A DNA stretch of 64,000 nucleotides from Leidyana gryllorum EB-2025a (lineage: Eukaryota; Apicomplexa), in NCBI GenBank assembly GCA_048772705.1, contig JBLWGC010000143.1, positions 1 to 64,000 of the forward strand, in the 5' to 3' direction. The number at the start of each line of letters is the position of its first letter. Position 1 is the stretch's first letter. The translations under genes and the position numbers were made by a program. Positions 48,644 to 59,200 of the stretch are shown in pieces. Under the pieces are notes generated by a model. The model had not been told where the DNA came from, did not search any database, and saw only the letters and a program-made list of their open reading frames with translations.

Positions 48644-50484
48644 TCAGCTCAGCAATGCGACCAGAGCACTCAAAGTAGCGATAAACGTAATACTGACCTG
48701 TGCAACCGCCCCGTTCACCACATTGACAGAATCAGCACCTAAAGGAGGCAGCTGTTTGTGACGGCGGACAACATTACTTACCATTTGTCAACCCGCTGGA
48801 GCCACCCGATTGACTATTACCGGTGTTGACGCTGGTGTCTCCCGATTTGCAGTTATTGGCACTGTTCTCCTGTGTCAAGGGGCAGGGGAAGTTTGCCCAT
48901 TTCGCCTACAACAGAACACTTAGATGTCGCTGTCTGCACAAATCTTACAGATATAACAGGCGTTGTGGCGCCTAAGTGACCAGCGGGGTTCAACTTGACA
49001 GTTTTCCCGTACCAACCGTCCAGAGCCCCCTGCAAGAGGTCTCCAGCGGACTCGCGACTGCGAGCTGACCCAAAGTCCGAAGCAGCCCAGACAATACCGC
49101 CACCCATCCCATACTTCTTAGCGTAGGCCATCTTCTCCTTCCAAGCGCGATCAGACTCCCAGCTGACGAAAACATTGGTCTCAGACTCCCGTTTCGGGTT
49201 GGTGGCACAGTAGAGAGTGTCAGTCTTTGTCTGGTCATCCCAGGTGTGCTCACACCGGGGCAGCCAGTTGGCCAAGACATCCCAAATCGACACATTTCCA
49301 GGCTCAAGTGTCCCTTGGCCATTGTGATTAGATGTCGCAGTGGACGTCTGCCACATTCCCTTGGGTGACGAACCCTTGGAGTTGCCTGGGATACCCTGCC
49401 AGACCTTTCCGTACGTAGCCAAACCCATAATGAGTTTGTTCGGCTTCTTGCACCGTTTGAGGACGGCTTGCACGGAGTGATCGATGTTATAATTGTCGGT
49501 TTCACCGCCGGAGTCAGTGGAACCGTATAGAGGCGCGAGGGGACTGGCGTAGTTGAGCCAGGTGCCGAAGAAATCGTAAGTCATCAGATTGATCCAATCC
49601 ATGGTGGAGTCTTCACACATCCATTCGATGGGGGTCGGGTCGGGATACTTTGAGGTCCCACCCGCCAATAGATCGGGATTCATACCAATGGCCATCGTGT
49701 TATACATTCGGCGTCCCAACTCTTTCTCCAACTTGTCGAGAGCTTTACGCATATCCGATAAGAAGCTCTTGAAGACATCCCAGTCGCCGCGCTGGGATTT
49801 GTTGGCTGTCGTTCTACACACCTCCTCGCCTTGACAACCGCAGGGCTCGGCACAGCCGGGGTACTCCCAATCGAAATCGACACCGTCCATACCGTAAGCG
49901 CGAATGGTATCAATGATACTCTGAATGTACACCTTCCGATTGGAGGATTGGACACATTTCCTGATCGAATGATGCTCAAAACTATCTCTCGTACATTTCA
50001 CTCACATCATTGAATGACTGCGAGACCAGCCGCCCAGAGACATCAAAAGCTGTTCGCGATTGTGTTTCATCCGACCCACATGATTGACTCACAATGAAAT
50101 CGGTCCCATACCGCTTCTTCAACGTCAGATACCCACCCATTACACCGTTGAAGGTGTCCCATGCACCGCCATAGGTGGGATCCGCTTTTTCCATATCAGC
50201 CCAGGTGTCCAACGTTCGCAGTCTGCAGTCGCCCTCGTCAGCCATCAAGAAAGCGTGATTGACAATGAGACGGCGGAATTGGGGGTCGCGTTGGAAGATT
50301 CCGCGATCCATATCGCTCACGTAGTAATCCCTCTCGTGTACCGCCCACTGGACCGACTTCAGAAAGGACAGCAGTCATCACCTACGTTCTCAAAGTAGAA
50401 GACCATATCGGGACCGTTACGATCCAGCGCCTCTATTGCGGGCAATGCCGCAAAGAAAGTCAGAAAGTTGCCAATACCCTTCAT
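48644..50484 (-). CDS. GPI-type GH18 chitinase C
   Basis: Third tandem chitinase. Start ATG 50484; its first two exons (about 50200-50510) are nearly identical to chitinase A including the 38-base first intron. Catalytic motif DGVDFDWE and GGGIVWAASDFGSARSR are present. The tail differs from A. An intron joins ATTPVIS to AKWANFPCPLTQENSANNCKSGD, and a second (gtaagtaatg...cctttag) joins to a short last exon ending in a hydrophobic run (VSITFIATLSALVALLS), stop 48644-48646. The stalk is much shorter than in A or D. Expected surface-anchored glycosidase. Confidence 0.9.
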
Positions 50485-50721
50485 GTTGCTGCACGTTCCA
50501 CAGTGTGGGGCAGAATGGAGAGGCAATTAAGAGTCCGTCCTTCGCTTGAAACACTGTGACACACACCTTTGAGTCCAGCTCGCTCGCCGGGGCGGGGTGA
50601 AGGCCGCGAAATTGCAGATTGGCTGACAGCCGTCAGCAATATAAAGCTCTGATTACGTTGGAGGTGATAGACAATTGCCCTTAAGGTCCTATTGTTCGTT
50701 TGACATCACCAACTATGGCAC
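50485..50721 (-). other. Chitinase D-C intergenic region
   Basis: About 240 bases between the stop of D and the start of C. It carries the CCCCACAC...ACGTGCAG block in front of the C start (motif at 50489-50496), shared with A. Nothing else is recognised. Confidence 0.6.
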
Positions 50722-52677
50722 TCAATTGAGCAGAACTACAACTGCACTCAATACAGCAATAACCCCGAAGGGGAGAGCAGAGGACACTCCACTCGGGTCT
50801 CCCTCGCCTTCACTTCCGCTTCCATCGCCGGCACCCGGACCAGTACCTACTCCTCCGCCTGGGGCCGTTGTTCCCCCTGAGCCTCCGCCAGTGCCCACAG
50901 GTGCTGTGGTCGGATTGACTGAACCGGAGCTGTCTCCATTGGTGAGACTGTTGCTGCCTCCGGAATTGCTGTTACCCAGATTGATGCTGGTGTCACCAAC
51001 TGGGCAGTTGTTGGCCGTGTCTTCCATAGTGAGTGGGCACGGGAAGTTGGACCATTGTGTCTGAAGTACGACATCTTGAAACAAGCATTCAGCAAGAAAG
51101 ACTCACCCATGGACCACCATTGGTGGCACCCAAGTGTCCAGGAGCGTTCAATTTCACAGAACCACCGAACCATCCATCCAAGGCACCCTGCAGCAACTCG
51201 CCAGCAGACTCGCGGCTACGAGAGGTACCAAAATCAGAAGTGGCCCAGATGATACCTCCACCCATATTGCGCTGTTTGGCGTAGGCCATCTTCTCCTTCC
51301 AGGCGCGATCAGACTCCCAACTGACGAATACATTGGTCTGGGTGGTATTCTTGGGGTTTGTGGCACAGTAGAGAGTGTCTGTCTTGGTTTGATCATCCCA
51401 AGTGTGCTCACAAACGTTCAACCAGTTAGCATAGATATCCCAAATAGAGACATTGCCCCGTTCCAGAGTACCGGTGGCCGCATGCTCGTTCTCCCCAACA
51501 GCAGTAGATTTCTGCCACATTCCCTTGGGAGAAGACCCCTTGGAGACACCTGGCACGCCATGCCAGAGCTTTCCGTAAGTGGCCAAACCCATAATGAGCT
51601 TGTTAGGGTTCTTGCATCGACTGAGGACGTGTTCGACAGAGTGTGCGATGTTATAATCGTCGGTTTCACCGCCGGAATCAGTGGAGCCGTACAGAGGTGC
51701 CAAAGGACTCGCGTAGTCCAGCCAGGTACCGAAGAAATCGTAAGTCATAAGATTGATCCAATCCATGGTGGGATCTTCACACATCCATTCGATGGGAGTG
51801 GGATCGGGATACTGACTGGTGCCTCCGGCGAGCAGCTTGGGATTCATACCAATGGCCATTGTATTATACATTCGGCGTCCCAACTCTGTCTCCAACTTGT
51901 CGAGAGCGACCCTCATGTCAGCCAAGAAAGTCTTGAAGACATCCCAATCGCCTTTTTGAGACTTGTTGGAAGTAGCCTTGCAGACATCCTCCTGTTGACA
52001 ACCGCAGGGCTCAGCACAGCCGGGGTACTCCCAATCGAAATCGACACCGTCCATACCGTAAGCGCGAATAACGTCAACGATACTCTGAATATAAGTGGCG
52101 CGGTTCGCTGGCTGGACGCACTTCCTGTTAAAGTTGCCACGAAATGAACGAATGATCTCCCGAACATCAAACACTCGTACACTTACATCATAGAGTGACT
52201 GCGAGACCATCCGCCCAGAGACATCATAAGCTATTGAGGGGCAGTTTTGGATATCAGATGATCAATGGTCTCAACTCACAATGAAATCAGTTCCGTAACG
52301 CTTCTTCAAGGTGAGATAGCCACCGAGAATACCATTGAACTGGCCCCAGGATCCACCCCACAGAGGGTCGCCCTTCTCCATATCAGCCCAGGTATCGAGA
52401 GTCCGCAGTTTGCAGTCGTTCTCATCGGCCAAGAAGAAGGCGTGATTGATGATCAGACGGCGGAATTGAGGGTCACGCTGGAAGATGTTGCGGTCCATAT
52501 CACTCACATAATAATCACGTCCGTGAACCGCCCACTGATAGCCAACTAGGAGCTGATACCTCCATTCTGAATACTCACGTTCTCGTAGTAAAAGACCATA
52601 TCAGGCCCGTTGGGATCAAGCGCATTGCCGCCGGGAAGGCTCGCCAGAAGGGGCAAGATCGCTCCAATGACCTTCAT
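50722..52677 (-). CDS. GPI-type GH18 chitinase D
   Basis: Fourth and outermost chitinase seen. Start ATG 52677 with signal peptide MKVIGAILPLLASLPGGNA; exon 1 ends before a 44-base intron. SLGGW is formed at the start of exon 3 and DGVDFDWE lies in exon 4. It is the most divergent paralog: it has GTWLDYAS, an Asn-Glu-His insertion near the middle (AVGENEHAATG), and GGGIIWATSDFG. The tail exon has FPCPLTMEDTANNCPVGD, a long Gly/Pro/Thr stalk and a hydrophobic end (ALPFGVIAVLSAVVVLL). The third intron and surrounding exon are near-identical to chitinase B. The LRR gene ends only 33 bases upstream. Confidence 0.9.
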
Positions 52678-52710
52678 GGTACTGCACGTTGCACGACTGA
52701 GGGGTACTGA

Positions 52711-53746
52711 TTATTGTGCACTTTGATCAACGCCATCGAGTTGTCGAATATGTGGGAAGTATTTCTTCGCTGCCGAGCGGTAGGCTGAAACGTTTGATGA
52801 GTCTCGACAGCCTCAGTGCAACGAGTCCTACCTAATAAATCTCCCACACGCGGATTCCCGTTGAAGTACAGACTTTCTAACACTGGGCACTTGGAAGCAA
52901 TGTGCTGAAAGACTGTATCCAATCGCTCGCTAGCTGGTAAATAATTGGACGTAAGCCCCAGAATGACCAGTTTGGGGAGGTTTGGCAAACCCAGCGACCC
53001 CAAGTCGCGAATCAGGTTGCAGGTGAAGCTCAACCTACAATTGTTGAGAGTATATTTCCACTCAAAGCTGTCCCAACATACCGCTGTAACCCGCTTTCTG
53101 CGCCCAGAAGATCGTGAATACCCTCTAAGGATACTATTCGATTGTGCGCACAGTCAAAGTACGACAAATTAGGAGCTGATTCCGCCAAACACACCGCCAC
53201 AGGCTTCTGAGAGATGGTGTGCAGATGATTGTGGTTGATCAGAAGGTCCTGGAGCTGAGGACAAACTAAACCGTCAAAGAACGGCAACTTCATCAGCACA
53301 TTCGACGTCAGACAAAGCGTCCGCATTCGGCTCGAAATGCTCTCCGCACACGAAGTGATCTTGGCAGCTGCAACCGACGCTCGGGCAACTTCAGGTAGCG
53401 CTTCCGAATGCTCGTTTATGTGACTGACTCTAGCAGCCAAAGCGGACAAGAAACTCTTGACATTCAACTCAGTGAAAAAGTTACGCGATACGTCCACGAC
53501 GAACTTCCATTCCTCCGAATCCTCTCCCATCACCTCGTCGTCGGCCTCATCCATCGCTTTGCCAGCCTTCTCAAAGTCATCACGGCTGGGAAACTGCAGC
53601 CAGTTGCCTTCCGCATCCATACGATTCAGCAGCCCAGGGCCATTGAGCTGAGTCAGATACTCATCAAACGACTCAATGTGTAATTGTTTGAAGGTGAAGT
53701 GAAGCTCCTTCACCTCCGGGTGGATGTGCAGTTCCCACAGGCCCAT
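52711..53746 (-). CDS. Leucine-rich-repeat protein (SDS22-like)
   Basis: Three exons (53082-53746, 52832-53034, 52711-52784; both introns 47 bases) join in frame to 313 residues. The N-terminal 130 residues are acidic and without a recognised domain. The rest is leucine-rich repeats, seen as MRTLCLTSNVLMKLPFF, LQDLLINHNHLHTI, LSYFDCAHNRIVSLEGI and LVILGLTSNYL. The protein ends in a capping segment (AKKYFPHIRQLDGVD) that is characteristic of intracellular, often axonemal or phosphatase-associated, LRR proteins. That cap only appears when the last intron is removed, which supports the splice. Probably a protein-interaction scaffold; partner unknown. Confidence 0.88.
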
Positions 53747-53884
53747 TGCTTTTTTTTTTGATGTGTGTGTGGAGGATTAGGGTGACGCTGGGGTGTGTGG
53801 GTGTAGGGATGGTAAGCTCTGTGTGTCAGCAAAGTCCCATTCTATCTTGTGGAGATCTTCTTCTGATATCACATTGATCTCATC

Positions 53885-53913
53885 TTATCTTTTCTTGTCT
53901 TCCACTCTTAAGC
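53885..53913 (+). promoter_or_regulatory. Probable trans-splice acceptor of the VWA gene
   Basis: A nearly pure pyrimidine tract with AAG at 53911-53913 region sits directly before the ATG at 53914. No donor for a cis-intron with coding upstream is seen, which is the arrangement expected for spliced-leader addition. Confidence 0.5.
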
Positions 53914-55278
53914 ATGCAACTCTCGCTGTTTTTGGTCTCAGTTCTAGGGGCATTGGCGACCAGCTACCAAGGTCACGATGTCGGTGGATATGTGTTCCAG
54001 CCTGTACAGGAGGTTTATGGTGAAGTAACCCCGCCTGCCGCCAGAGCTTACAAATCCCATCGCGTTTCACTATTCAAAGAGATCCGCGACAAGCTGATTG
54101 CACAATCCAGAACGCGGGCCTCTGCAACTCGTTGGTTCGGAGCTTCCGGTGGTACGGCGTCCTCCGAGTACGAACACCTTCGTGTGCCGGAGAACTGCGT
54201 TTTCCCTATCGATCTTTTGATTTTGCAAGATGCCACTGGCTCCTTCCAAGTGGACTTCGAATTGACAGTGAACAACACGCTTCCTGCCATTGACAAAGTT
54301 CTCCCGGCTCGTCACCCGGACTCGAGAATCAGTCTGGTTACCTTCAAGGACAAGCCGCACTATGACTTGGGCGAGCCCACTGACTGGTGTGTCAAGGTAC
54401 ACGCGCTCAATGAGGAGAACGCCGAGTCCCTTCGCCCGCACTACCAGAGCTGTCCTGTGGGTGGCGGCTATGACTTCCCGGAGAACCAATATGGTGCCCT
54501 GATGGCTGTCCTTAACTCTCCCGAAACTATTCCCTGGAGCCGCAACCCAATGGCCACCAAGCTGGTCATTATGATCACTGATGCTCAGCCGCACTTTGGC
54601 GGAGATGCCCAGCAGAAGCTGTACCCGTTCCTTAGCGACTGGGGCATGGGCTATGACGAGCACCAGGAAGAGCAGTACTGCAAAGAGCGATACTATCCGA
54701 CTGTAAGTTTCTCAATCTCAACCTCAAATCGACCTTTCTCTCCCTCGCAGCCTGAAACTGTCAGAAACGCCATCTACGATGCTCATACATACTTTGCAAC
54801 TATCATTGTCCGCCCGGAAGACCCAGTTGCCAACCCTCTCGGAGCCTGGCAGTGGTTCAACTCCTACGTCGGATTCCCTGATACCTTTGTCCAGCCGTCC
54901 ACAGACAACGTTGAGGGATGGTTCGACGAGTTGCTCGACATCCTTCAAGCGGTCGAGGGCGAAGAGTGTGTCTGGGACGCGACCACCACCCCGGAGCCCA
55001 CCACCAGCACAACCACCGAGCCTACGACAACTACTACCACCGAGCCGCCTACCACCACCACTCCGGCCCCGCCGACTGAACTTCCCACTCCTTCAACCGC
55101 CCAGCCGACCTATCCGTCTGAGCCGGCCCCAGGCAACACGGAGCTGACTATCAACTGCGCTTGCCCGCCCACCAACCCCGACTGCTGCCAGAAAGCCCCT
55201 GAGGTCTTGATCGCGCTGATGAAGCGCCCTGAGAACCTCGACATCCATCTTGTGGGTCCGGAAGAACCAACTTACTAA
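53914..55278 (+). CDS. Secreted VWA-domain protein with Thr-rich stalk
   Basis: Two exons (53914-54702, 54751-55278) give 438 residues. A signal peptide (MQLSLFLVSVLGALATSYQG) precedes a von Willebrand A/integrin-beta-like domain. The metal-binding motif reads LILQDATGSF (D-x-T-x-S), followed by SLVTFKDKPH, GGGYDFPENQYGAL and VIMITDAQPH, the usual strand order. A Pro/Thr repeat stalk (about 50 residues of TTTEP-like units, likely O-glycosylated) leads to a Cys-rich end (INCACPPTNPDCC). No membrane anchor follows, so it is probably secreted or held by disulphides. The 48-base intron is a multiple of three and lacks a stop, so retention would add 16 residues. A long pyrimidine tract ending in AAG abuts the start codon. 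Confidence 0.9.
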   Translation: MQLSLFLVSVLGALATSYQGHDVGGYVFQPVQEVYGEVTPPAARAYKSHRVSLFKEIRDKLIAQSRTRASATRWFGASGGTASSEYEHLRVPENCVFPIDLLILQDATGSFQVDFELTVNNTLPAIDKVLPARHPDSRISLVTFKDKPHYDLGEPTDWCVKVHALNEENAESLRPHYQSCPVGGGYDFPENQYGALMAVLNSPETIPWSRNPMATKLVIMITDAQPHFGGDAQQKLYPFLSDWGMGYDEHQEEQYCKERYYPTVSFSISTSNRPFSPSQPETVRNAIYDAHTYFATIIVRPEDPVANPLGAWQWFNSYVGFPDTFVQPSTDNVEGWFDELLDILQAVEGEECVWDATTTPEPTTSTTTEPTTTTTTEPPTTTTPAPPTELPTPSTAQPTYPSEPAPGNTELTINCACPPTNPDCCQKAPEVLIALMKRPENLDIHLVGPEEPTY

Positions 55279-55859
55279 ATATCTAAATTGCTATCACTAC
55301 TCTTATAACACGGGACACACTGCTCCCCTGGAAATCTGGAAGCTTCAGTTCGACTCTATGAGCTGATCTCCAGGAACAAAGATTATTTTCATAAAACTTA
55401 TTGGCGATGTATTTGAGTTTGTCTAGGTGGGATGATGAACTGGGGATTAAAATCTTTGCACTTTCATTCCGCTTTGTATTCGTTCCACCAGTTTTTTCGT
55501 ACACGTCCATCTCCCACTGTCAAAGAGCCCTCAGAAAAGATCAACAATGAAGCCTATATTAGACTCAGTGTTGAATGGTTCGGGAATTGTTATACGTAGG
55601 TGGAATTCTTTAAGCGCTTGTTGGTCGGCCAGAGCCAGGCGGCAATTTCGCACTTCCCTAAAGCATGGTTTCCAGTAAATTAGTTTCGATGTATTGTGTG
55701 TGGTACGGTGTCTCGCCGTTGGTTGCGTTCAAAGCGTCTCTGAACTGCCCATGTAGTAACTTTGAGGGCTTTTATTCCACCGGTCAGTGCAAGATCTTCC
55801 CATCTCCCTGTCAAACATTGGAGCCGGGCTAAATTTTTCAGTTCTGTAACTTTGTCATC
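55279..55859. other. Intergenic region, no gene recognised
   Basis: About 580 bases, relatively AT-rich, between the VWA gene and the Grn1-like gene. A minus-strand open frame at 55283-55510 has no recognisable protein character. A TTTTTCAG at 55834-55841 is the probable splice acceptor for the next gene. The promoter of the Grn1-like gene presumably lies here. Confidence 0.5.
55832..55841 (+). promoter_or_regulatory. Probable trans-splice acceptor of the Grn1-like gene
   Basis: AATTTTTCAG ends 18 bases before the ATG. It could instead be the acceptor of an intron in the 5' untranslated region. Confidence 0.4.
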
Positions 55860-56220
55860 ATGAAGATTGCCAGTAAGTCAGCGACATTTGACCCTCTTGT
55901 CACGTGTCTTGCGTAGAGAGCTCTAAGCGTCAGACGTTGAAACAGAAGTATAAAATCGAGAAAAAGGTGAAAGAGCATCACAAGCGACTCAAGAAAACAG
56001 CTAAGACTGCTGCTGTTCAAAAAAGTGAGTGGAGTCCCTCTTGGTACTGCATCTGTATTTTTCCCCAGAATATAAGAAAGATATCGGCATCCCGAACCTG
56101 TGGCCGTTCAAGAAAGAGATGCTCGAAGAGATAGAGCGAGCTAAGAGGGCTAAGGAGGCAGAGAAAGCAGCGAAACAGCTCGCCAAGCGAGAGAGAAAGG
56201 CTGCTGCAAAGCAACAGTAG
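55860..56220 (+). CDS. Grn1/GNL3-type N-terminal domain as a stand-alone 90-residue protein
   Basis: Three exons (55860-55872, 55917-56024, 56069-56220; both introns 44 bases) join to 90 residues. The sequence matches the basic N-terminal domain of nucleostemin/GNL3L/Grn1. It has SKRQTLKQKYKIEKKVKEHH, then a Lys-rich stretch, then DIGIPNLWPFKKEMLEEIE and a Lys/Ala/Glu helix. In those proteins this segment targets the nucleolus and precedes a circularly permuted GTPase. Here a TAG follows directly and no G motifs are found downstream before the next gene on the opposite strand. It could be a bona fide mini-protein involved in pre-60S ribosome assembly, or a split gene. Confidence 0.85.
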
Positions 56221-56247
56221 TGGTCGCACTGGTAGATAAGATGACAT

Positions 56248-56266
56248 TAATATATATATATATATC
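56248..56266. repeat. Short TA dinucleotide run
   Basis: About eight TA units lie in the 71-base space between the convergent Grn1-like and DENN-MORN genes. It is a simple-sequence tract in a region where both transcripts must end. Confidence 0.8.
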
Positions 56267-56291
56267 TCACAACAAATACACCCGTTCCCAC

Positions 56292-59200
56292 TCAGTTGGA
56301 CAGCCGTCTACACATTATCTTTGCGAAGAACCCCTCCTCAATATCTGACAACCAGTCCCAGAATTCTGTCAGGGGTCGACCTTCGCCATCTAGCCCATAA
56401 TTCCACCGAGTTCGGGTCTGAGCATAACGAATGGGCTGACCGTGACTTGCTGCTGACGGGGGGGACATTGACGCAGCGCCAGCCGTGCTTCCAGACCGCG
56501 CAATCTGGGAAGGGCCAGTTTCACAGCCCTCTTCTCTACGAGCCCGAATTCGCACTCTGCCGATGCCATGTGGCAACAAGGGAGGACGCGACTCGGCTGG
56601 CCCACATCCCGGCATACCCGATGGCATTGCACTGCCTTCACCAGCGCTCGTCGACCGCCGTATGTAATCCTTCAGTTGGATTGAAGGGTTCGCGAAAACC
56701 AGCCCTCCCTCGTACGAAACTCCATTAGGAAAGATCACGCGCCATTCGGCCTTGGAATCGGGATGATCGTCCACCCATCGGCCTGTGACGCGAACTTCAT
56801 TAGACATGGCGAAGGTTCCAATGCCATTTCGTTCCCCTCGATACCAACTGCCTTCAAACTTAGCCCCTGATGCGTATAACAAGGTGCCTCGGCCGCAGGC
56901 CGCACCGTCCATGAAAGACCCTTCATATGCACGGCCATCCGGCCACAAGCGCCTCCCGAGCCCATGGAACTTTCCTCGTAGCCACCGGCCTTGGTAAGTC
57001 TCCCCAGACGGAAAGACCACAGAGCCTTCCCCATCAAACGCGCCTTTCCGAAACTCACCTTCGTAGCGAGTTCCCCAACGGGTCACCAGCGATCCGCGCC
57101 CGTCGAAGAGATTGGCAACAAATTGCCCCGTGTACTGGTGCTCACGTGTCTTAAGAGTCCCATAACCAGATCGCTGATCGTCGATCCAATCTCCCGTATA
57201 CTCGTATTTGGCGTGCGGTGAACCGAAGACACCGTAGCCGTGACGTTTGTCTGCCATCCAGTCCCCGTCATACACCAGGCCGGTAGCGGAACGATATATC
57301 CCGTGACCTTCGCGTAAACCGTTCACGAAGTGCCCTCTGTAGCTGTCTCCATTTTCGAACACATACTCCCCCAATCCGTGCCGCGGGGCTTCGGTGTACA
57401 CGGCGACCATCTGCGACAGCGCAGCTCGTAAGTCCTCCCGTCCGCTCTATTACCGGCAAGTCGTGTGTCCGCATCCACACATCAAAGTTATGTTTAGTGA
57501 CCCAGGCTTTCATGAAATGATGATTGAAATTTGAGAGACCGAAGGTGCGCCCCTCAACAGCTTGCAGCACACCCTCGGTGCTCCGATCCGGTCCGGCCGC
57601 GAAGGCAACCAATCTGGGTCGTAATCACACCTGCTAGAAGTCTCACCTTAGAAACACTTCAAGGTACACCTCTAATTCCCGGCGCAACGGATTCGAACCA
57701 TCAGTAGGCATAGAGCCCGATTCCCAAAAATGGAACTCCTTGCCCAGATTCCGGAGGGAGAACCCCTTTGGCAGTCTGGGTAAAATCATTGCGGCTCGTT
57801 GCGCGTTAGTTCGGGTCCTTCCCTTTGCGTGTGCAAACGCGAAGGACCTATTGTGCAGATCTTCTCTGCCAATCATTCTTCGCACCACGGTGTCCACGCG
57901 GCGGACAGCATCAGCTTCCGTGGTCCCACTGGCATCAGGAGCAGCCGCGTTCTTGTGGTGACTCGACTTGACGGCGGGGCGCGCGGTTGGGTAGTGTGAT
58001 GCGCCATGTGCAGTATCGCCGACAGTCATGGGCAAGGAATAGCGCCGGCCCATGTGTGCTGGCCCAGCTTCATCGTCGCTGGCTGCTACGTGCGATTGTG
58101 AGCTACTTGAGGACTCCCGAGTTGTGGTACGGCTGGAGTTCCGTGTCTCCTCGTCTGCCGGGGCGCAGATGGATAGGGCTGGACGGATGCGGCGTCGAAT
58201 CAATCGACTTTCGAACGTAGACGGCTCCAATAGTTGCGCCAAACCCCTCCGTCTGATCTCCAGGACACAGCTTTTCGTTTCGCTGTCGATTGACACTATG
58301 GAAGGGATCGCGGTGGTGCTAAGATTGGATGGCACTCACACACAATGTCGCACTCCAAGATTTCAGGGGCGAGCAAAAGATTGTTGGAGACTCCGGCCAG
58401 GAAGCCGTCACATGCTGCCAGATGATCTTTCATCTGTAGAGTGGCATAGGGCAAGATTAGGCACCGATCGTGCCACGTTCGGAGAGGCAGCGCGGAGGCA
58501 TCTAGGCGCTGGAGGCGTTCTTCGCTTACACCTCCCTTTGGGACCAAACCAAACATTGACGCTCCTGGGAGGAGGGAGACGAGCGTCAATACCATCGATG
58601 AGACCTGGGGATGAGTGGTGGCGGCAGATTTGTGTGTAGGCGGACTTACGACTGAAGCATCGTCACAGTATACTATTATTTTGGCTTCCAAGAGGAAGGC
58701 TTTGACTAGATACAGGATGTGTTTGGGGCGAAGGATATTCAAGCCGCGAGGTTCCGAGTCATCGCTATTCGTGTGGGTATTGATTAAGGATCCTGGCCTT
58801 CTAAGTTGCGCTTCAGGGGGCTCGCGTGCCAAATCAGCAATTTTGCACCACGTGGCATTAGGAAGGTCATGGAAGGGATTCTCAGGGTGGAAGGAGAGAG
58901 GTGAGTGTCCCGTCAGAGAATTGAGCTGATTGTAAAAAGCTTCCAGAATTGTGGAACTGAGACAGTAGGAGAGGAGCTCCGAGATTCAGGCCTTTGATCT
59001 TTCTTACTCAGCGAAATCGGACTTATCCAAGTAGCACATTATGATGGGTTTCAGTCGGCTACGGAGCTGACAGAATCCCGGAACTTGGCTGATAATACAC
59101 ACAGCCTTCTGAACGAATCCGCGAGTGATCTCGGGATTGTGTGTGGTCTGTTGAGGATTACGATGGATTGATCGATCTAATAGTTCTGTAACAAATCAGT

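Noticed and set aside
52674-52677. ATGA overlap between the LRR gene stop and the chitinase D start
   Set aside because: Splicing out 52785-52831 gives the LRR protein a proper capping motif and a TAA at 52711, leaving a 33-base gap instead of an overlap.
55283-55510. Minus-strand frame of 75 residues
   Set aside because: No domain, no plausible splice partners and biased, chance-like composition.
57655-57700. A tRNA-like T-arm (GATTCGAACC)
   Set aside because: It lies within the DENN-MORN coding exon, and no acceptor, D or anticodon stems pair around it.
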